A stretch of DNA of 57,964 nt from Deltaproteobacteria bacterium (GCA_023250585.1 JAHFAK010000002.1:2514-60477); one strand, 5' to 3'. Counted from the first letter of the stretch, positions 1-9,908 are shown. The notes: generated from the sequence alone by a model not told the origin. Translations and numbers: made by a program.

Positions 1-1
1 T

Positions 2-457
2 ATGTACATACAAATAGTAAAACATATCATGAAGATACGAAATCTTAATAGGGCCCAAATAGCCAAATGTGCAGGAATTTCTCGTGCAGCAGTTACAAAG
101 TGGTTTAGTAAAGGACAGACAATCAATTGGGTAAATGTTGAGACAAAAACGATTATTCGCCTTGCAGAACATTTACATGTACCGCCAGAAATATTCTTAC
201 AAACAAGAGTTAATCTTGCCCGCATGTCTCATCGATTTTTGTGGGATAGGCTCTATCCTGATATGGAATCATTTATAGAGGCGCTTTCAAAACATGATCT
301 GCCCGCAGTTGCGCGTCTTGTTCAGATTGTTGGATTTAAAGAAGCAAAAGATATTATAGGAAAAGGTATTGTAGAATTATTTCCTCAGTACAAACAATTT
401 ATTAAACCTATGCGACGAAAAGAATTGGAGATTCTATGGCCCCGTTTTGAAAAATAA
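2..457 (+). CDS. Helix-turn-helix (XRE-like) DNA-binding protein
   Basis: A 151-aa protein. Residues about 11-60 look like an XRE/Cro-type helix-turn-helix, with RAQIAKCAGISRAAVTKWF as the likely helix-turn-helix core, so it probably binds DNA as a regulator or antitoxin. The C-terminal half (about 75-151) is helical and of no recognised family; it ends in a basic RRKELEILWPRFEK tail. The first ATG is at the second base of the window, so the start may lie further upstream and the gene may be incomplete. No partner gene is visible downstream: the next gene starts 113 bases later after a copy of a dispersed repeat. The DNA-binding call is reasonably safe; the biological role is unknown. Confidence 0.6.
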   Translation: MYIQIVKHIMKIRNLNRAQIAKCAGISRAAVTKWFSKGQTINWVNVETKTIIRLAEHLHVPPEIFLQTRVNLARMSHRFLWDRLYPDMESFIEALSKHDLPAVARLVQIVGFKEAKDIIGKGIVELFPQYKQFIKPMRRKELEILWPRFEK

Positions 458-464
458 AAAATAG

Positions 465-513
465 GTGCCACGCTACTTCCGAAACAAAAAGAACATGTAC
501 TTTATATTCTTGC
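465..513. repeat. Dispersed repeat A, copy 1 (half element)
   Basis: The segment GTGCCACGCTACTTCCG and the following 30 bases (ACAAAAAGAACATGTACTTTAT) recur with few changes at about 4819-4860. This copy has only the left arm; the 4.8-kb copy also has the inverted right arm. It lies between two co-directional genes. Non-coding as far as I can see. Confidence 0.6.
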
Positions 514-570
514 AAATTCACTCATCACCTACTATAAGAATGGAATTACAAACTAACATAGAGGAGTATT

Positions 571-3500
571 ATGATGAAGAATATTTTCTCTGGTGTGTTT
601 TTCATTGGTTTATTCTTGAGTTTCAACGTATCAGTTTATAGTTCTCGAATCAGCATGCCTGTTAAGAAGCCTTTTAATCATTGTCCCGACTGTGGGTTTT
701 ATTTTAGTGAATTTGCTCAAACTCCAAATCCTTATGGTTGGCCTCTTCTTCATCCGGGTAAAGATGCTAATTTCCCTGGGGATAATGGATCTCCCTTATA
801 TGCTATTGCGGACGGACAAGTTTCATGTGTGTCTCCATTAGGTGGAACAGATGGAAATACTCCTACGGCATGGGGTAGTATTGTAATTCGACATACTATC
901 AATGGAGAAACTCTCTATTCACAATATGGACATGCACAAACGATCTATGTAAGAACAGGAGATTCGGTAAAACGGGGACAACTCATCGGAGAAGTTGGAG
1001 AGGTTGGAGCTGCGGGTTTTCCTCATTTACATTGGGAGATTAGAACAGCAAATCATCCTGCTGCCCTCAATAACTGTAATGCAAGTTATTGGAATCATGG
1101 AACTCGAAATCCATTAACTTCCGAACAATATTCACATTCTCCTCCTACTGATTCTGAAGGATTTCAAAATGCTCATAACATTTATACTTGGTATCGAAAT
1201 CCCGAAGAAACAGTTATTAATGCATCAATGAATGCTAAACGGAATGAGTCTTTGTATTTACATCTTCGTGAAGTAGCGAATGCAGACGAGCAATTTAATT
1301 TTCACTCGGTTCCTTGGTATAATCATTATCCACAAGATAACAATGGAAATATCATAGGAACAACTTTCCCTTTTAATATTTTCTCGTATTATTCGTATAC
1401 TAAAGATAATAGCAGCGAAGCTAATGATAAAAATTGTTATATTAAAGTATTTGTAAGTCCTTTAGGAAGGTATCGTGCAATTGTTTATGATCATGTTGAT
1501 ATAGCAACAGAATCCTACTCTGTGGGGTATCCTTTCTTACAAGATCAGAGCGTCGGATGGATGACTCATGGAGGTCCAACGTCGGTAATGAGAATGCCAA
1601 CGTCAAACGAATTTATTGCGAAATTTTTCCCATTAACCCTTCGGCAAAACTTTAAATATGGTTATTTAAGTTATAATTTTGGTGAACATACTGTGCGCAT
1701 GTATAATTGGGCCAACCAGCAATTGTTTTTTAGTGAAAATCCAGCCGAGCAGGATAGACCAGCTGTGTATGTTCCTGGAGGATTTCAGCATCAAGGTACT
1801 ACTCCTAAATGGGAATCCATGACATCATACCTTTTCACTGATGCGTATAATAGGAATACTTCTTTTATGGTTTATTATGTACCGGATGATCATGTAAGTA
1901 CCAATGAACCAAGAAACACCTATGAACAACTCTTTGTGAGAAGCAATAATAACAGTTATCTTCCTGTAACTGTTTTAATCGTAGCAAATCAGAATGAACG
2001 AGAAGTCGATTATAGTAATCTATCTATTCCCGCCTTACGAGATGCAAATAAATCTATTACTTCATCCGATCTTGGAGGAAGGAATGCATACATTCTTCGT
2101 TATTTCTTGAATGAGTATTATCAAAATTTTGGACAATACGGTCTTCCAATATCTGATGAAATATCCATTACAGCAGGGCAAGAGAGAGCGATTGTACAAT
2201 ATTTTGAAAACAGGGTTCTTGTATATAATCAAAGAAAGACTATTCCAAGACAAGCATACACATATGAAGATTTTACTAATAATTGGTGTTTATATATATA
2301 TAATCTAGCCGAGACACAATCTCAATGTAATAGAACAAACAATGCGGCTTTACGATCGAGAAGATTAGTAGCAACTACTGCACTACTCGTTCAACAAGGC
2401 AAGCTCCAAGTTCCAGGAATAAATAATCGCGAAGATTCATTACTCTATGCGCAAAGATTGGAACTGGTTGCTAGGAACGAGGATTCATTAACGAATATGC
2501 TTGGTGATAATCAAGATGAATCGCAACAGAAACCCGATCTAACTTTAAAAATACTGACGATCAATAACTTGCCTCCTCAAGAATTTACCTATCTCGCTGG
2601 CTCACCAAGTTTAGGAATTCAATCGATCGTTACTAATGGAGGAAGAGGGACGTCGGTACATGAATCAACTCTTACTTTTGTTATTAGTAAAGATGATACG
2701 TATTCAGCGGATGATTATGTGTTTGAAAAGGTCTATCTTCCGTTCTTACTTCCAAATCAAAGTTATAATTTTCAAATACTATTTGATTTACCGCAGAATT
2801 TTTCTTCGGGGACGTATTATCTCATTGCCTACGCTGACGGTGAATTTAACATTGAAGAAGAAAATGAAAATAATAATTATCATGTAGTTAGAGTACACAT
2901 CACAGGGGCCATGCGTGATATTGATAAGGATGGCTATTTTTCTATTGAAACCGGCGGAACCGATTGCGATGATGCCAACTCAGATGTCTATCCCGGGAAG
3001 ACGGATAGAGCAAATAATGGCATTGATGAAGATTGCAATGGATTCGATTATACGCGCGAACCTCTTGATTGGATTGCAAACCCCATTGATAATGTACAAA
3101 CGATTATTGAAAACATGTCCCCGGGCGATACGCTCATCTTTGGTCCCGGTATTTATCATATTCAAGGCCAATTATATAGTAATAAAAAAATATTCATTAC
3201 AAGCTCTCAAGGTCCGGAAAAAACAATTATTGATGGAACAGGGGTTTTTAATGCATCAATTGTTTTTGAAGGAACAAATGCTAATAACTCGATTCTCGAA
3301 GGAGTTACGGTAATGAATGCCCCTGATCACTGTATCGAAATTCTCGGAACAGCGCTCCTTATTAAAAATGTTATTATTCATGATTGTTCACGAAGCGGTA
3401 TACACATCATCAATATGCCCGACGTAATCGCGATTGAATCAGCGCTCATCTATAATAATGGACAAGATGGCGTTCAAGTCTTTGATTCACAGGTTGCACT

Positions 3501-4812
3501 TCAAGCTTCGACTCTCGTGAATAATAGAGGCTATGGAATGTGGGCAACCGGCGGACATAAACTGTGGTTGTATGCGAATATCTTTGCATACAATTATTTA
3601 GAAGGCCTTGATGTTCCAACGGCTACGGATCCTCGTATCTATAGAAATATTATCTATGGAAACGGCAGAAATAATAATGCATGGATATTAAATAATCCCG
3701 AAGTCATTCAAGAGGATCCTCGATTTATTAATCGAGAGGCTGGCAATTATAAGTTAAGTCCCTATTCTCCGGCAATTGATCGATGCTATAATTGTTTAAG
3801 CAATCCCGTTCAATACGATTATAACAACGATCCGCGTGTAGTTGGCTCAAGTATGGATATTGGAGCAGATGAGTTTACACGAGAAAGTTACGCAAAAGAT
3901 CTCTGCAAAAATCTTGAAGTAGAAACAGGAATGTATGAATATCATCAATGGATGATAGAATACGCGCCGTTACAACAGGTGATTGATCAATGTATCAGCG
4001 ATGGAGACAGACTCTTCGTTCATCCTGGTATATATGCTATTCCATCAGGGATAGATTTCAAAGGGAAAAATTTCAAACTATTCAGTGTCAAAGGTGCCGA
4101 AAAAACAATACTCGATGGAAAACAGTCAGCTTTAAGATGTGTTTTTATAGGAAGTGGAGAAAACTATGGTGCTCATCTTAAAGGATTTACGATCGAGAAT
4201 TGTGTCTATTATGGAATTGATATTCGGAATTCATCGCCTCAAATTTCAAGTAACATTTTGAGAAACAATGGGTCTTTTGGATTTCTTATTGAAAATTCAC
4301 CGAATAATTCTACTCTTGTAATAAGCAATCTTATCTATAAAAATGGGCGTGGCGGTGGATACGTATTAAATAGCAAAACATCAATTCAAGGAAATACGAT
4401 AGTACAAAACAGCGATTTTGGTATTTGGATTGATAATCCAGTAGCTCCCAGTGATTATTGCTCCTCCTGCGATTATTACAATATATATGCGTATAACCAA
4501 GGAATCGGTTTAAAGATAGGTACATCAAATACGAGTTGGAAAATGAGAGTTTATCGATCCGACTTTTATAAAAATGGCATTCCCCAAGATACGAATTATT
4601 TTGATGAAGGAAGTGTTGCGTGGTTTGAAAATCCACAATTTAGAAATTATGAGGTCGAAGATTATTATCTTTTAGAAAATTCCTATGTGGTCAACAAGGT
4701 CTATGGGGATTATACCAATCCTCTTGATTATGATGTTCATGGTAATTCTCGAAGAATTTGTTCCTCTATGGATTTGGGTGCTCTCGAGAATCAGGAAGTT
4801 ACGTGTGAATAA
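571..4812 (+). CDS. Giant secreted protein: M23 peptidase + CARDB-like + MopE-like + two beta-helix domains
   Basis: A 1413-aa exported protein. Residues 1-24 form a signal peptide. Residues about 55-160 are an M23/LytM metallopeptidase with the expected zinc ligands: HPGKD (H61, D65) and HLH (152-154). A long unassigned part follows (about 190-640). About 653-777 resembles a CARDB-type beta-sandwich, and 783-826 is an Asp/Cys-rich MopE-like Ca-binding segment (DKDGYF, GGTDCDDAN, GIDEDCNG). About 830-1100 and 1135-1410 are two right-handed beta-helix (pectate-lyase-like) domains, each closing with a SMD(I/L)GA motif. A GAGGAG ribosome binding site precedes the start; the second ATG at 574 is equally possible. 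The M23 domain suggests peptidoglycan or peptide cleavage and the beta-helices suggest glycan binding; both roles are inferred. Confidence 0.85.
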   Translation: MMKNIFSGVFFIGLFLSFNVSVYSSRISMPVKKPFNHCPDCGFYFSEFAQTPNPYGWPLLHPGKDANFPGDNGSPLYAIADGQVSCVSPLGGTDGNTPTAWGSIVIRHTINGETLYSQYGHAQTIYVRTGDSVKRGQLIGEVGEVGAAGFPHLHWEIRTANHPAALNNCNASYWNHGTRNPLTSEQYSHSPPTDSEGFQNAHNIYTWYRNPEETVINASMNAKRNESLYLHLREVANADEQFNFHSVPWYNHYPQDNNGNIIGTTFPFNIFSYYSYTKDNSSEANDKNCYIKVFVSPLGRYRAIVYDHVDIATESYSVGYPFLQDQSVGWMTHGGPTSVMRMPTSNEFIAKFFPLTLRQNFKYGYLSYNFGEHTVRMYNWANQQLFFSENPAEQDRPAVYVPGGFQHQGTTPKWESMTSYLFTDAYNRNTSFMVYYVPDDHVSTNEPRNTYEQLFVRSNNNSYLPVTVLIVANQNEREVDYSNLSIPALRDANKSITSSDLGGRNAYILRYFLNEYYQNFGQYGLPISDEISITAGQERAIVQYFENRVLVYNQRKTIPRQAYTYEDFTNNWCLYIYNLAETQSQCNRTNNAALRSRRLVATTALLVQQGKLQVPGINNREDSLLYAQRLELVARNEDSLTNMLGDNQDESQQKPDLTLKILTINNLPPQEFTYLAGSPSLGIQSIVTNGGRGTSVHESTLTFVISKDDTYSADDYVFEKVYLPFLLPNQSYNFQILFDLPQNFSSGTYYLIAYADGEFNIEEENENNNYHVVRVHITGAMRDIDKDGYFSIETGGTDCDDANSDVYPGKTDRANNGIDEDCNGFDYTREPLDWIANPIDNVQTIIENMSPGDTLIFGPGIYHIQGQLYSNKKIFITSSQGPEKTIIDGTGVFNASIVFEGTNANNSILEGVTVMNAPDHCIEILGTALLIKNVIIHDCSRSGIHIINMPDVIAIESALIYNNGQDGVQVFDSQVALQASTLVNNRGYGMWATGGHKLWLYANIFAYNYLEGLDVPTATDPRIYRNIIYGNGRNNNAWILNNPEVIQEDPRFINREAGNYKLSPYSPAIDRCYNCLSNPVQYDYNNDPRVVGSSMDIGADEFTRESYAKDLCKNLEVETGMYEYHQWMIEYAPLQQVIDQCISDGDRLFVHPGIYAIPSGIDFKGKNFKLFSVKGAEKTILDGKQSALRCVFIGSGENYGAHLKGFTIENCVYYGIDIRNSSPQISSNILRNNGSFGFLIENSPNNSTLVISNLIYKNGRGGGYVLNSKTSIQGNTIVQNSDFGIWIDNPVAPSDYCSSCDYYNIYAYNQGIGLKIGTSNTSWKMRVYRSDFYKNGIPQDTNYFDEGSVAWFENPQFRNYEVEDYYLLENSYVVNKVYGDYTNPLDYDVHGNSRRICSSMDLGALENQEVTCE

Positions 4813-4817
4813 GGAAG

Positions 4818-4881
4818 GATGCCACGCTAGTTCCGAAACAAAAAAAGCATGTACTTTATTTTACGAGAGTAGCGTGGCACG
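4818..4881. terminator. Dispersed repeat A, copy 2: hairpin between convergent genes
   Basis: TGCCACGCTA (4820-4829) pairs with TAGCGTGGCA (4870-4879) around a 40-base loop that matches the repeat at 465-513. It fills the 71-base gap between a plus-strand stop at 4812 and a minus-strand stop at 4884, so it may act as a bidirectional terminator. That function is inferred; the inverted symmetry is seen directly. Confidence 0.6.
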
Positions 4882-4883
4882 TT

Positions 4884-5633
4884 TTATTTCTTCTGTAAAT
4901 TCTTCAATAACCTTACATAATCTTTTTGGCTTTCATAGACAAGTTCAGCTAGAAAATGGATGAACGGTTTAAAGTCTCCATTGTTTCCTTGGTACACTAC
5001 ATCCAAATATTCACCACGTTTAATCGGCGGAATAATGGTAATCGGATAATTGTTTTTAAAAAGAAAAAGATTCATGAGGAGTCGAGCACAGCGACCATTA
5101 CCATCTATAAATGGATGAATGTTGACGAATTTTGAGTGGACTAGGGCTGCACATTCAACTGGATGTATTTCTTTCTTAAACGAATTTATCTCAGTGATGA
5201 AGCTGTTCATGAGAGAAGGCAGTTCTTTTGGTGCAGGAAAGACAGTATCTCGGCCTGTTACAATAACGCCTACTTTTCGATATGTTCCGGCATTTTTTAT
5301 ATCGATACGATAATAAAAAAGTCTATGAAGTTCCATTATATAATGTTCATCAATCGTGTTTTTCTGAACCAGCGTATACAGTAAATCATAAGCTTCGCTA
5401 TGCCCAAGAGCTTCTTGATGATCACGAATTGGTTTTCCACCGATGGTAATTCCATCTTCAAGAACAATTTTTGTTTCGCTTTCAGTGAGCGAATTTCCTT
5501 CGAGCGCATTACTCGTGTAGGTAAAACTAATGCGATAGTATTCTTTGAGTTGCTTGAGAATTTCTTTATCGAAAGGTTTATATTTTTCTATTTCCTTTTG
5601 GTTGTTAGTAATTTTTTCAAATAAATTATTCAT
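4884..5633 (-). CDS. Fic family protein (AMPylase-like)
   Basis: A 249-aa Fic-domain protein that probably transfers AMP or another nucleotide to a hydroxyl side chain of a target protein. The catalytic motif HPFIDGNGR is intact, and an N-terminal SNALEG segment (residues 41-46) matches the self-inhibitory [S/T]xxxE[G/N] motif of Fic proteins that carry their own inhibitory helix. This fits the absence of a separate antitoxin next to it. Start chosen at the methionine of MNNLFEKI, where the conserved N-terminus of such proteins usually begins. An upstream in-frame ATG at 5693 has a GAGGA ahead of it and would add 20 residues. The 5' end is divergent from nuoA, with 126 bases between the chosen starts. 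Confidence 0.85.
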   Translation of the reverse strand: MNNLFEKITNNQKEIEKYKPFDKEILKQLKEYYRISFTYTSNALEGNSLTESETKIVLEDGITIGGKPIRDHQEALGHSEAYDLLYTLVQKNTIDEHYIMELHRLFYYRIDIKNAGTYRKVGVIVTGRDTVFPAPKELPSLMNSFITEINSFKKEIHPVECAALVHSKFVNIHPFIDGNGRCARLLMNLFLFKNNYPITIIPPIKRGEYLDVVYQGNNGDFKPFIHFLAELVYESQKDYVRLLKNLQKK

Positions 5634-5719
5634 ATCTACAAAACGTACCAGATCACATGAGACCATATCAAATGTAAAATAATAAATACTCATACATGAA
5701 CACTTGACTTCCTCATTTC

Positions 5720-5749
5720 TTGACTTATAGAGAGGGTATAACCTAGTAT
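5720..5749 (+). promoter_or_regulatory. Putative sigma-70 promoter of the nuo operon
   Basis: TTGACT (5720-5725) and TAGTAT (5744-5749) are separated by 18 bases. The -10 element ends only 10 bases before the nuoA ATG at 5760, so the transcript would have almost no 5' leader and no Shine-Dalgarno site is visible. Pattern match only. Confidence 0.45.
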
Positions 5750-5759
5750 ACTCAATGCG

Positions 5760-6143
5760 ATGATTTACGAGTATTTACATATATTTACGTTTATTGCTCT
5801 CTCTATCTTATTAGTATTTGTTACGCTTCTTGTTCAACGGTTTTTAGCGCCTCGTTTTACGAATAAAATGAAATCAAGCACCTATGAATGCGCCGAAGAA
5901 CCGGTCGGCCCGGCATGGATTAATTTCAATGCGCGATTTTATATTATTGCGCTTATATTTATTATTTTTGATGTAGAGATTGCATTTATGTTTCCTGTAG
6001 CAACGAGTTTTTTAAGTTGGGTTCAGCAGGGAAAAGGGCTCATTGCTTTTATTGAGATATTTTTATTCGCATTTGTTTTATTTATTGGCCTTATTTATGT
6101 GTGGGCAAAAAAGGATTTAGAATGGAAAAAAGAGATCACATAG
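5760..6143 (+). CDS. nuoA: NADH-quinone oxidoreductase subunit A
   Basis: A 127-aa membrane subunit of the complex I proton-pumping arm, with three predicted transmembrane helices (about 8-30, 60-82, 90-112). It has the conserved subunit A signature around [12 protein letters not shown] and [10 protein letters not shown]. First gene of an eleven-gene operon; its end overlaps nuoB by 22 bases. It helps form the quinone-site junction between peripheral and membrane arms. Start at ATG 5760, with no visible Shine-Dalgarno site; the upstream promoter suggests a leaderless or nearly leaderless message. Confidence 0.96.
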   Translation: MIYEYLHIFTFIALSILLVFVTLLVQRFLAPRFTNKMKSSTYECAEEPVGPAWINFNARFYIIALIFIIFDVEIAFMFPVATSFLSWVQQGKGLIAFIEIFLFAFVLFIGLIYVWAKKDLEWKKEIT

Positions 6144-6679
6144 AAACTCGAGAAGAATACAGAACGAAAGAGAATGAAGTCCAAGAATGGAGCGCGTATC
6201 AAAAGCTCTCTGATAATGTTCTTTTTACATCCCTTGATAAAATTTTAAATTTGGGACGAGCAAATTCATTGTGGTATTTGCTTTTCGGAACTGCGTGCTG
6301 TGCAATTGAGCTTATGCAAACTGGTGGGCCTCGTGCTGATCTTGACCGCTTCGGATCAGTCTTTAGACCGACTCCTCGACAATGTGATTTAATCATTATT
6401 GCGGGTACCGTGACTCTTAAAATGGCATCGCGAATAAAAATACTCTACGACCAAATGCCGGAACCAAAGTATGTCATTTCTATGGGAAGCTGTGCAAATT
6501 GTGGAGGGCTTTTTGATCTTGGATATTCAGTGCTGCGTGGCATTGATAAAGTTATTCCCGTGGATGTCTATGTTCCTGGTTGTCCTCCACGACCTGAAGC
6601 ATTGACTGAAGGACTCTTAGTACTCCAGCAGAAAGTCAAAAACGAAAAATTTTTAGTCAAAGAAAAAAAATCAATTTAA
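6122..6679 (+). CDS. nuoB: NADH-quinone oxidoreductase subunit B
   Basis: A 185-aa peripheral-arm subunit that holds Fe-S cluster N2, the last cluster before quinone. The ligating cysteines are visible as the tandem pair in TACCAIE, the [10 protein letters not shown] motif and the [10 protein letters not shown] motif. Start chosen at ATG 6122, which has AAGGA seven bases upstream inside the end of nuoA; an in-frame GTG at 6101 has no such site. The gene overlaps nuoA by 22 bases, consistent with translational coupling. Confidence 0.97.
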   Translation: MEKRDHIETREEYRTKENEVQEWSAYQKLSDNVLFTSLDKILNLGRANSLWYLLFGTACCAIELMQTGGPRADLDRFGSVFRPTPRQCDLIIIAGTVTLKMASRIKILYDQMPEPKYVISMGSCANCGGLFDLGYSVLRGIDKVIPVDVYVPGCPPRPEALTEGLLVLQQKVKNEKFLVKEKKSI

Positions 6680-6690
6680 AATTATTATTT

Positions 6691-7194
6691 ATGGAAACTT
6701 TACATACAAGATTACAAGAAAAATTTCCCAATGCGCAGGTAACATTTGCAAATCTTGAAGCGGGTGATCATTATATTATTGTTGATACAGCTCATCTTCA
6801 TTCTATTATTTCATATCTAAAAATTGACGAACACTACACGATACTCATGTGTCTTTCGGGTGCAGAAGATTCGGAATTTTTACAATCAGTGTATCATTTG
6901 TTTTCTGAGAGCTCTCGAAAAAAAGTAACTCTAAAAGTAAGATTGCCCAAAGATAATCCTGAAGTTGAAACGATTGGCGATCTTTGGCCAGGAGCTTATT
7001 TTTTTGAACGAGAAGCATATGATCTTTTTGGAATTATCTATAAAAATCATCCTGATTTGCGACGAATTATGCTTCCTGAAGATTGGATAGGGCATCCACT
7101 AAGAAAGAATTATATAGATCCGATACAGTATCAGGATATTAATAATGAACGAGCGTATCCTTGTGATGTTCCAAATGTGACTGAGAAAAAGTAA
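6691..7194 (+). CDS. nuoC: NADH-quinone oxidoreductase subunit C
   Basis: A 167-aa hydrophilic peripheral-arm subunit (30-kDa type). The family signature is seen around PEVETIGDLWPGAYFFEREAYDLFG, followed by LRRIMLPEDWIGHPLRKNY. Subunits C and D are separate genes here, not a fused nuoCD. It lies 11 bases after nuoB and one base before nuoD. It carries no cofactor and connects the N2-containing module to the rest of the arm. Confidence 0.96.
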   Translation: METLHTRLQEKFPNAQVTFANLEAGDHYIIVDTAHLHSIISYLKIDEHYTILMCLSGAEDSEFLQSVYHLFSESSRKKVTLKVRLPKDNPEVETIGDLWPGAYFFEREAYDLFGIIYKNHPDLRRIMLPEDWIGHPLRKNYIDPIQYQDINNERAYPCDVPNVTEKK

Positions 7195-7195
7195 T

Positions 7196-8323
7196 ATGTA
7201 TGAATTAGAAAAAAACAATGATAATACGATGACTCTCAACATGGGTCCGCATCATCCGAGTACACATGGAGTATTACGATTCATTTTGGAGATGGATGGA
7301 GAAATTATTCTCAGCGTGAAGCCTGATGTTGGCTATTTACATCGCTCAATTGAAAAAATTGGTGAACGAGTAACATATCCCGCGTTTATGCCTTATACCG
7401 ATCGTGTTGATTATGTAGCTGCCGCAAATTGTAATGTTGGATATGCATTGGCTGTAGAAAAACTTATGGGTATTGAAACTCCTGAACGAGCTCAGTATTT
7501 ACGTGTTATTGTTTCAGAGCTCAATCGAATCATCAGTCATCTTTTAATGACCGGCGTTCTTGCCATGGACCTTGGCGCATACACGCCTTTTTTACATGCC
7601 GTACGAGAACGAGAAAAAATTAATGATATTTTTGAGATTTTATGTGGAGCACGCCTTACCTATAATTTAGCAACGATCGGAGGCATGCCTTTTGATATTA
7701 AAGAGACAACCATTAGAAAATGTCTAGAAATTTTAGAAGGTTTAAAGAAATTTCTTAAAGAATTTGATGACCTTGTCACCAACAATGCTATTTTTATAAG
7801 TAGACTTGCCAATATTGGAGTCATCGATAAAGAAACCGCAAAAGCATTCATGCTTTCAGGCCCTAATCTCCGTGCAGCTGGGGCTCACTGGGATTTACGA
7901 AAAAACGAAACTTATTTTCTCTATGATCGATTCAAATTTGATATTGCAGTAGGAAGCGGAAAAGCCGGAACCCTTGGAGATTCCTACGATCGTTTTTCAG
8001 TGCGCATGAAAGAGATCGAAACGTCAATTTCAATACTTGAACAAGCATTTAAAAGTCTTCCCAGTGGTGAAGTCCAAGCAAAATTGCCAAAAACATTAAA
8101 GCCTCCAAAAGGTGAAGTATATGTTCGAACTGAAAGTGCGCGAGGCGAACTTGGGTATTACATTATTAGTGATGGCACAGCAAAAGCTTCGCGAATTAAA
8201 ATTAGAACGGGGTCCTTTGCGGCGATTTCAATTCTCGATAAAATTGGTAGAGGTTTAATGTTGAGTGATTTAGTTGCCTTTATGGCAAGCCTTGATTTAA
8301 TTGCACCCGAGATAGATAGATAA
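7196..8323 (+). CDS. nuoD: NADH-quinone oxidoreductase subunit D
   Basis: A 375-aa 49-kDa-type subunit that forms the quinone-binding pocket together with subunit B. The conserved MGPHHPSTHGVLR start, the GYLHRSIEK segment and the C-terminal DLVAFMASLDLIAPEIDR are all present. Its stop codon overlaps the nuoH start by one base (TAATG). Length matches the family. No sign of a nickel-hydrogenase-type C-terminal CxxC, so this is a complex I rather than a hydrogenase subunit. Confidence 0.97.
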   Translation: MYELEKNNDNTMTLNMGPHHPSTHGVLRFILEMDGEIILSVKPDVGYLHRSIEKIGERVTYPAFMPYTDRVDYVAAANCNVGYALAVEKLMGIETPERAQYLRVIVSELNRIISHLLMTGVLAMDLGAYTPFLHAVREREKINDIFEILCGARLTYNLATIGGMPFDIKETTIRKCLEILEGLKKFLKEFDDLVTNNAIFISRLANIGVIDKETAKAFMLSGPNLRAAGAHWDLRKNETYFLYDRFKFDIAVGSGKAGTLGDSYDRFSVRMKEIETSISILEQAFKSLPSGEVQAKLPKTLKPPKGEVYVRTESARGELGYYIISDGTAKASRIKIRTGSFAAISILDKIGRGLMLSDLVAFMASLDLIAPEIDR

Positions 8324-9432
8324 TGAATAACATAGCGATAACTCTCCATAACTTCATTATAGAAAATTTTGGTATTGATATAAACTTGTCTCTTGCCATT
8401 AGTTACTTTCTTATCGCGCTTATTTTTTGGAGTTTCTTAGGGGTTATCGGAGGATTGCTTACATTTCTTGAACGAAGAGTTGCAGGACGTATTCAGTCTC
8501 GTATTGGACCTAATCGTGTTGGTCCACAGGGAATATTCCAAATGCTTGCGGATGGAATCAAATTGGTTCTTAAAGAGGATCTGATTCCAGCTCTTGCTGA
8601 TAAACCTCTTTTTCGTATGGCTCCCTATTTATGCGTTATTGGAGTTTTTTCTGCCCTTGTTGTTATTCCCTTTAGCAGTGATATTGTCGTAGCGGATTTA
8701 AATGTTGGAGTATTGTATGCCCTTGCTATAACGACGATGGTAGTTATGGGAATTTTAATGGGAAGTTGGGCATCAAACAATAAATGGTCATTACTCGGTG
8801 GCTTACGAAGTGCTGCTCAAATTGTAAGTTATGAAATACCGGCGGCTCTTTCAGTTCTTTCAATTGTTTTGATTACGGGATCCTTAAGTATGCAAGATAT
8901 AATTCGTGCCCAAGGAGCATGGCCTCATCAGTGGTTTTTCTTCCATAATCCAGGAACATTTGTTGCTTTTTTTATATTCTTTACCTCAGCCCTTGCCGAA
9001 AATAACCGCGTTCCTTTTGATATTCCAGAAGCTGAATCGGAGCTTGTTGCCGGCTACAATACTGAATATTCAGGAATGCGTTTTAGTTTCTTTTTTTTAG
9101 CAGAATTTGCAAATGTCTTTATCATTTCTAGTCTTGCGGTAATCTTCTTTTTTGGTGGTTGGCAAATACCACATTTTTTAATAAGTGAAAATCACATTAT
9201 AACAAATATAATCATGATTGCGAATTTTTTATTCAAAACATTTGTGTTTATTTTTATTGTCTTATGGCTACGCTGGACCTTGCCACGTTTACGTGTTGAT
9301 CAACTCATGACTATGTGCTGGAAGTATCTAATTCCGATTTCCTTTATCTGTTTATGTATAACCGCAAGCTTTGTCCTCTTCTTTGGAGGAAAAAGTATGA
9401 TCGCTGTTTTTATTGGTAGGATTACACAATGA
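8323..9432 (+). CDS. nuoH: NADH-quinone oxidoreductase subunit H
   Basis: A 369-aa membrane subunit with about eight predicted transmembrane helices that forms the membrane side of the quinone cavity. Signatures include ERRVAGRIQSRIGPNRVGPQG (about residues 50-70), EDLIPALADK, and NNRVPFDIPEAESELVAGYN. Start overlaps the nuoD stop; its own stop overlaps nuoI (ATGA). The length is slightly above the usual 320-350 residues because of an extended N-terminal helix and a hydrophobic C-terminal tail. Confidence 0.97.
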   Translation: MNNIAITLHNFIIENFGIDINLSLAISYFLIALIFWSFLGVIGGLLTFLERRVAGRIQSRIGPNRVGPQGIFQMLADGIKLVLKEDLIPALADKPLFRMAPYLCVIGVFSALVVIPFSSDIVVADLNVGVLYALAITTMVVMGILMGSWASNNKWSLLGGLRSAAQIVSYEIPAALSVLSIVLITGSLSMQDIIRAQGAWPHQWFFFHNPGTFVAFFIFFTSALAENNRVPFDIPEAESELVAGYNTEYSGMRFSFFFLAEFANVFIISSLAVIFFFGGWQIPHFLISENHIITNIIMIANFLFKTFVFIFIVLWLRWTLPRLRVDQLMTMCWKYLIPISFICLCITASFVLFFGGKSMIAVFIGRITQ

Positions 9433-9908
9433 GAGAAGATATTATACAGTATTTTAGAAATATTAAATATGCAGTAACGAGTGTTCCAAAGGGGATGATG
9501 GTTACACTGAAGAATATGTTTCGTGAACCGACTACTATTCAATACCCTGATCGGATACCACAAAAAATTGAAGACACGCTCCCGTTAAATTATAGAGGAC
9601 ACCTAGAAGTTGAAAAAGAAATATGCACAGGATGCCTTTTGTGTGAAAAATTTTGTCCGATTGATTGTATAAGGATTGATGTTCACAAAGAAGAAACAGG
9701 GCGGGTACTGCATAGCTTTAAAATTGATATGGCAAAATGTATGTATTGCGGACTCTGCGTTCCTCCATGCCCAACAGATGCAATTCGTTTTACGAGAAAA
9801 TTTGAAGGATCTACATACGATATTAAAAGCTTGCTCTTTGAATTTATAGATACTCCAACGCCGGTGTATAAACCAAATAGAGATAAAGATAAAAAGGAAG
9901 AAGCGTGA
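9429..9908 (+). CDS. nuoI: NADH-quinone oxidoreductase subunit I
   Basis: A 159-aa ferredoxin-like subunit carrying two 4Fe-4S clusters (N6a/N6b) that pass electrons to N2. Both binding motifs are complete: CTGCLLCEKFCP and CMYCGLCVPPCP. The N-terminal LKNMFREPTTIQYPD segment is typical of the family. It overlaps nuoH by ATGA and nuoJ by GTGA. With no NuoE, F or G encoded nearby, the electron donor to these clusters cannot be read from this window. Confidence 0.97.
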   Translation: MREDIIQYFRNIKYAVTSVPKGMMVTLKNMFREPTTIQYPDRIPQKIEDTLPLNYRGHLEVEKEICTGCLLCEKFCPIDCIRIDVHKEETGRVLHSFKIDMAKCMYCGLCVPPCPTDAIRFTRKFEGSTYDIKSLLFEFIDTPTPVYKPNRDKDKKEEA

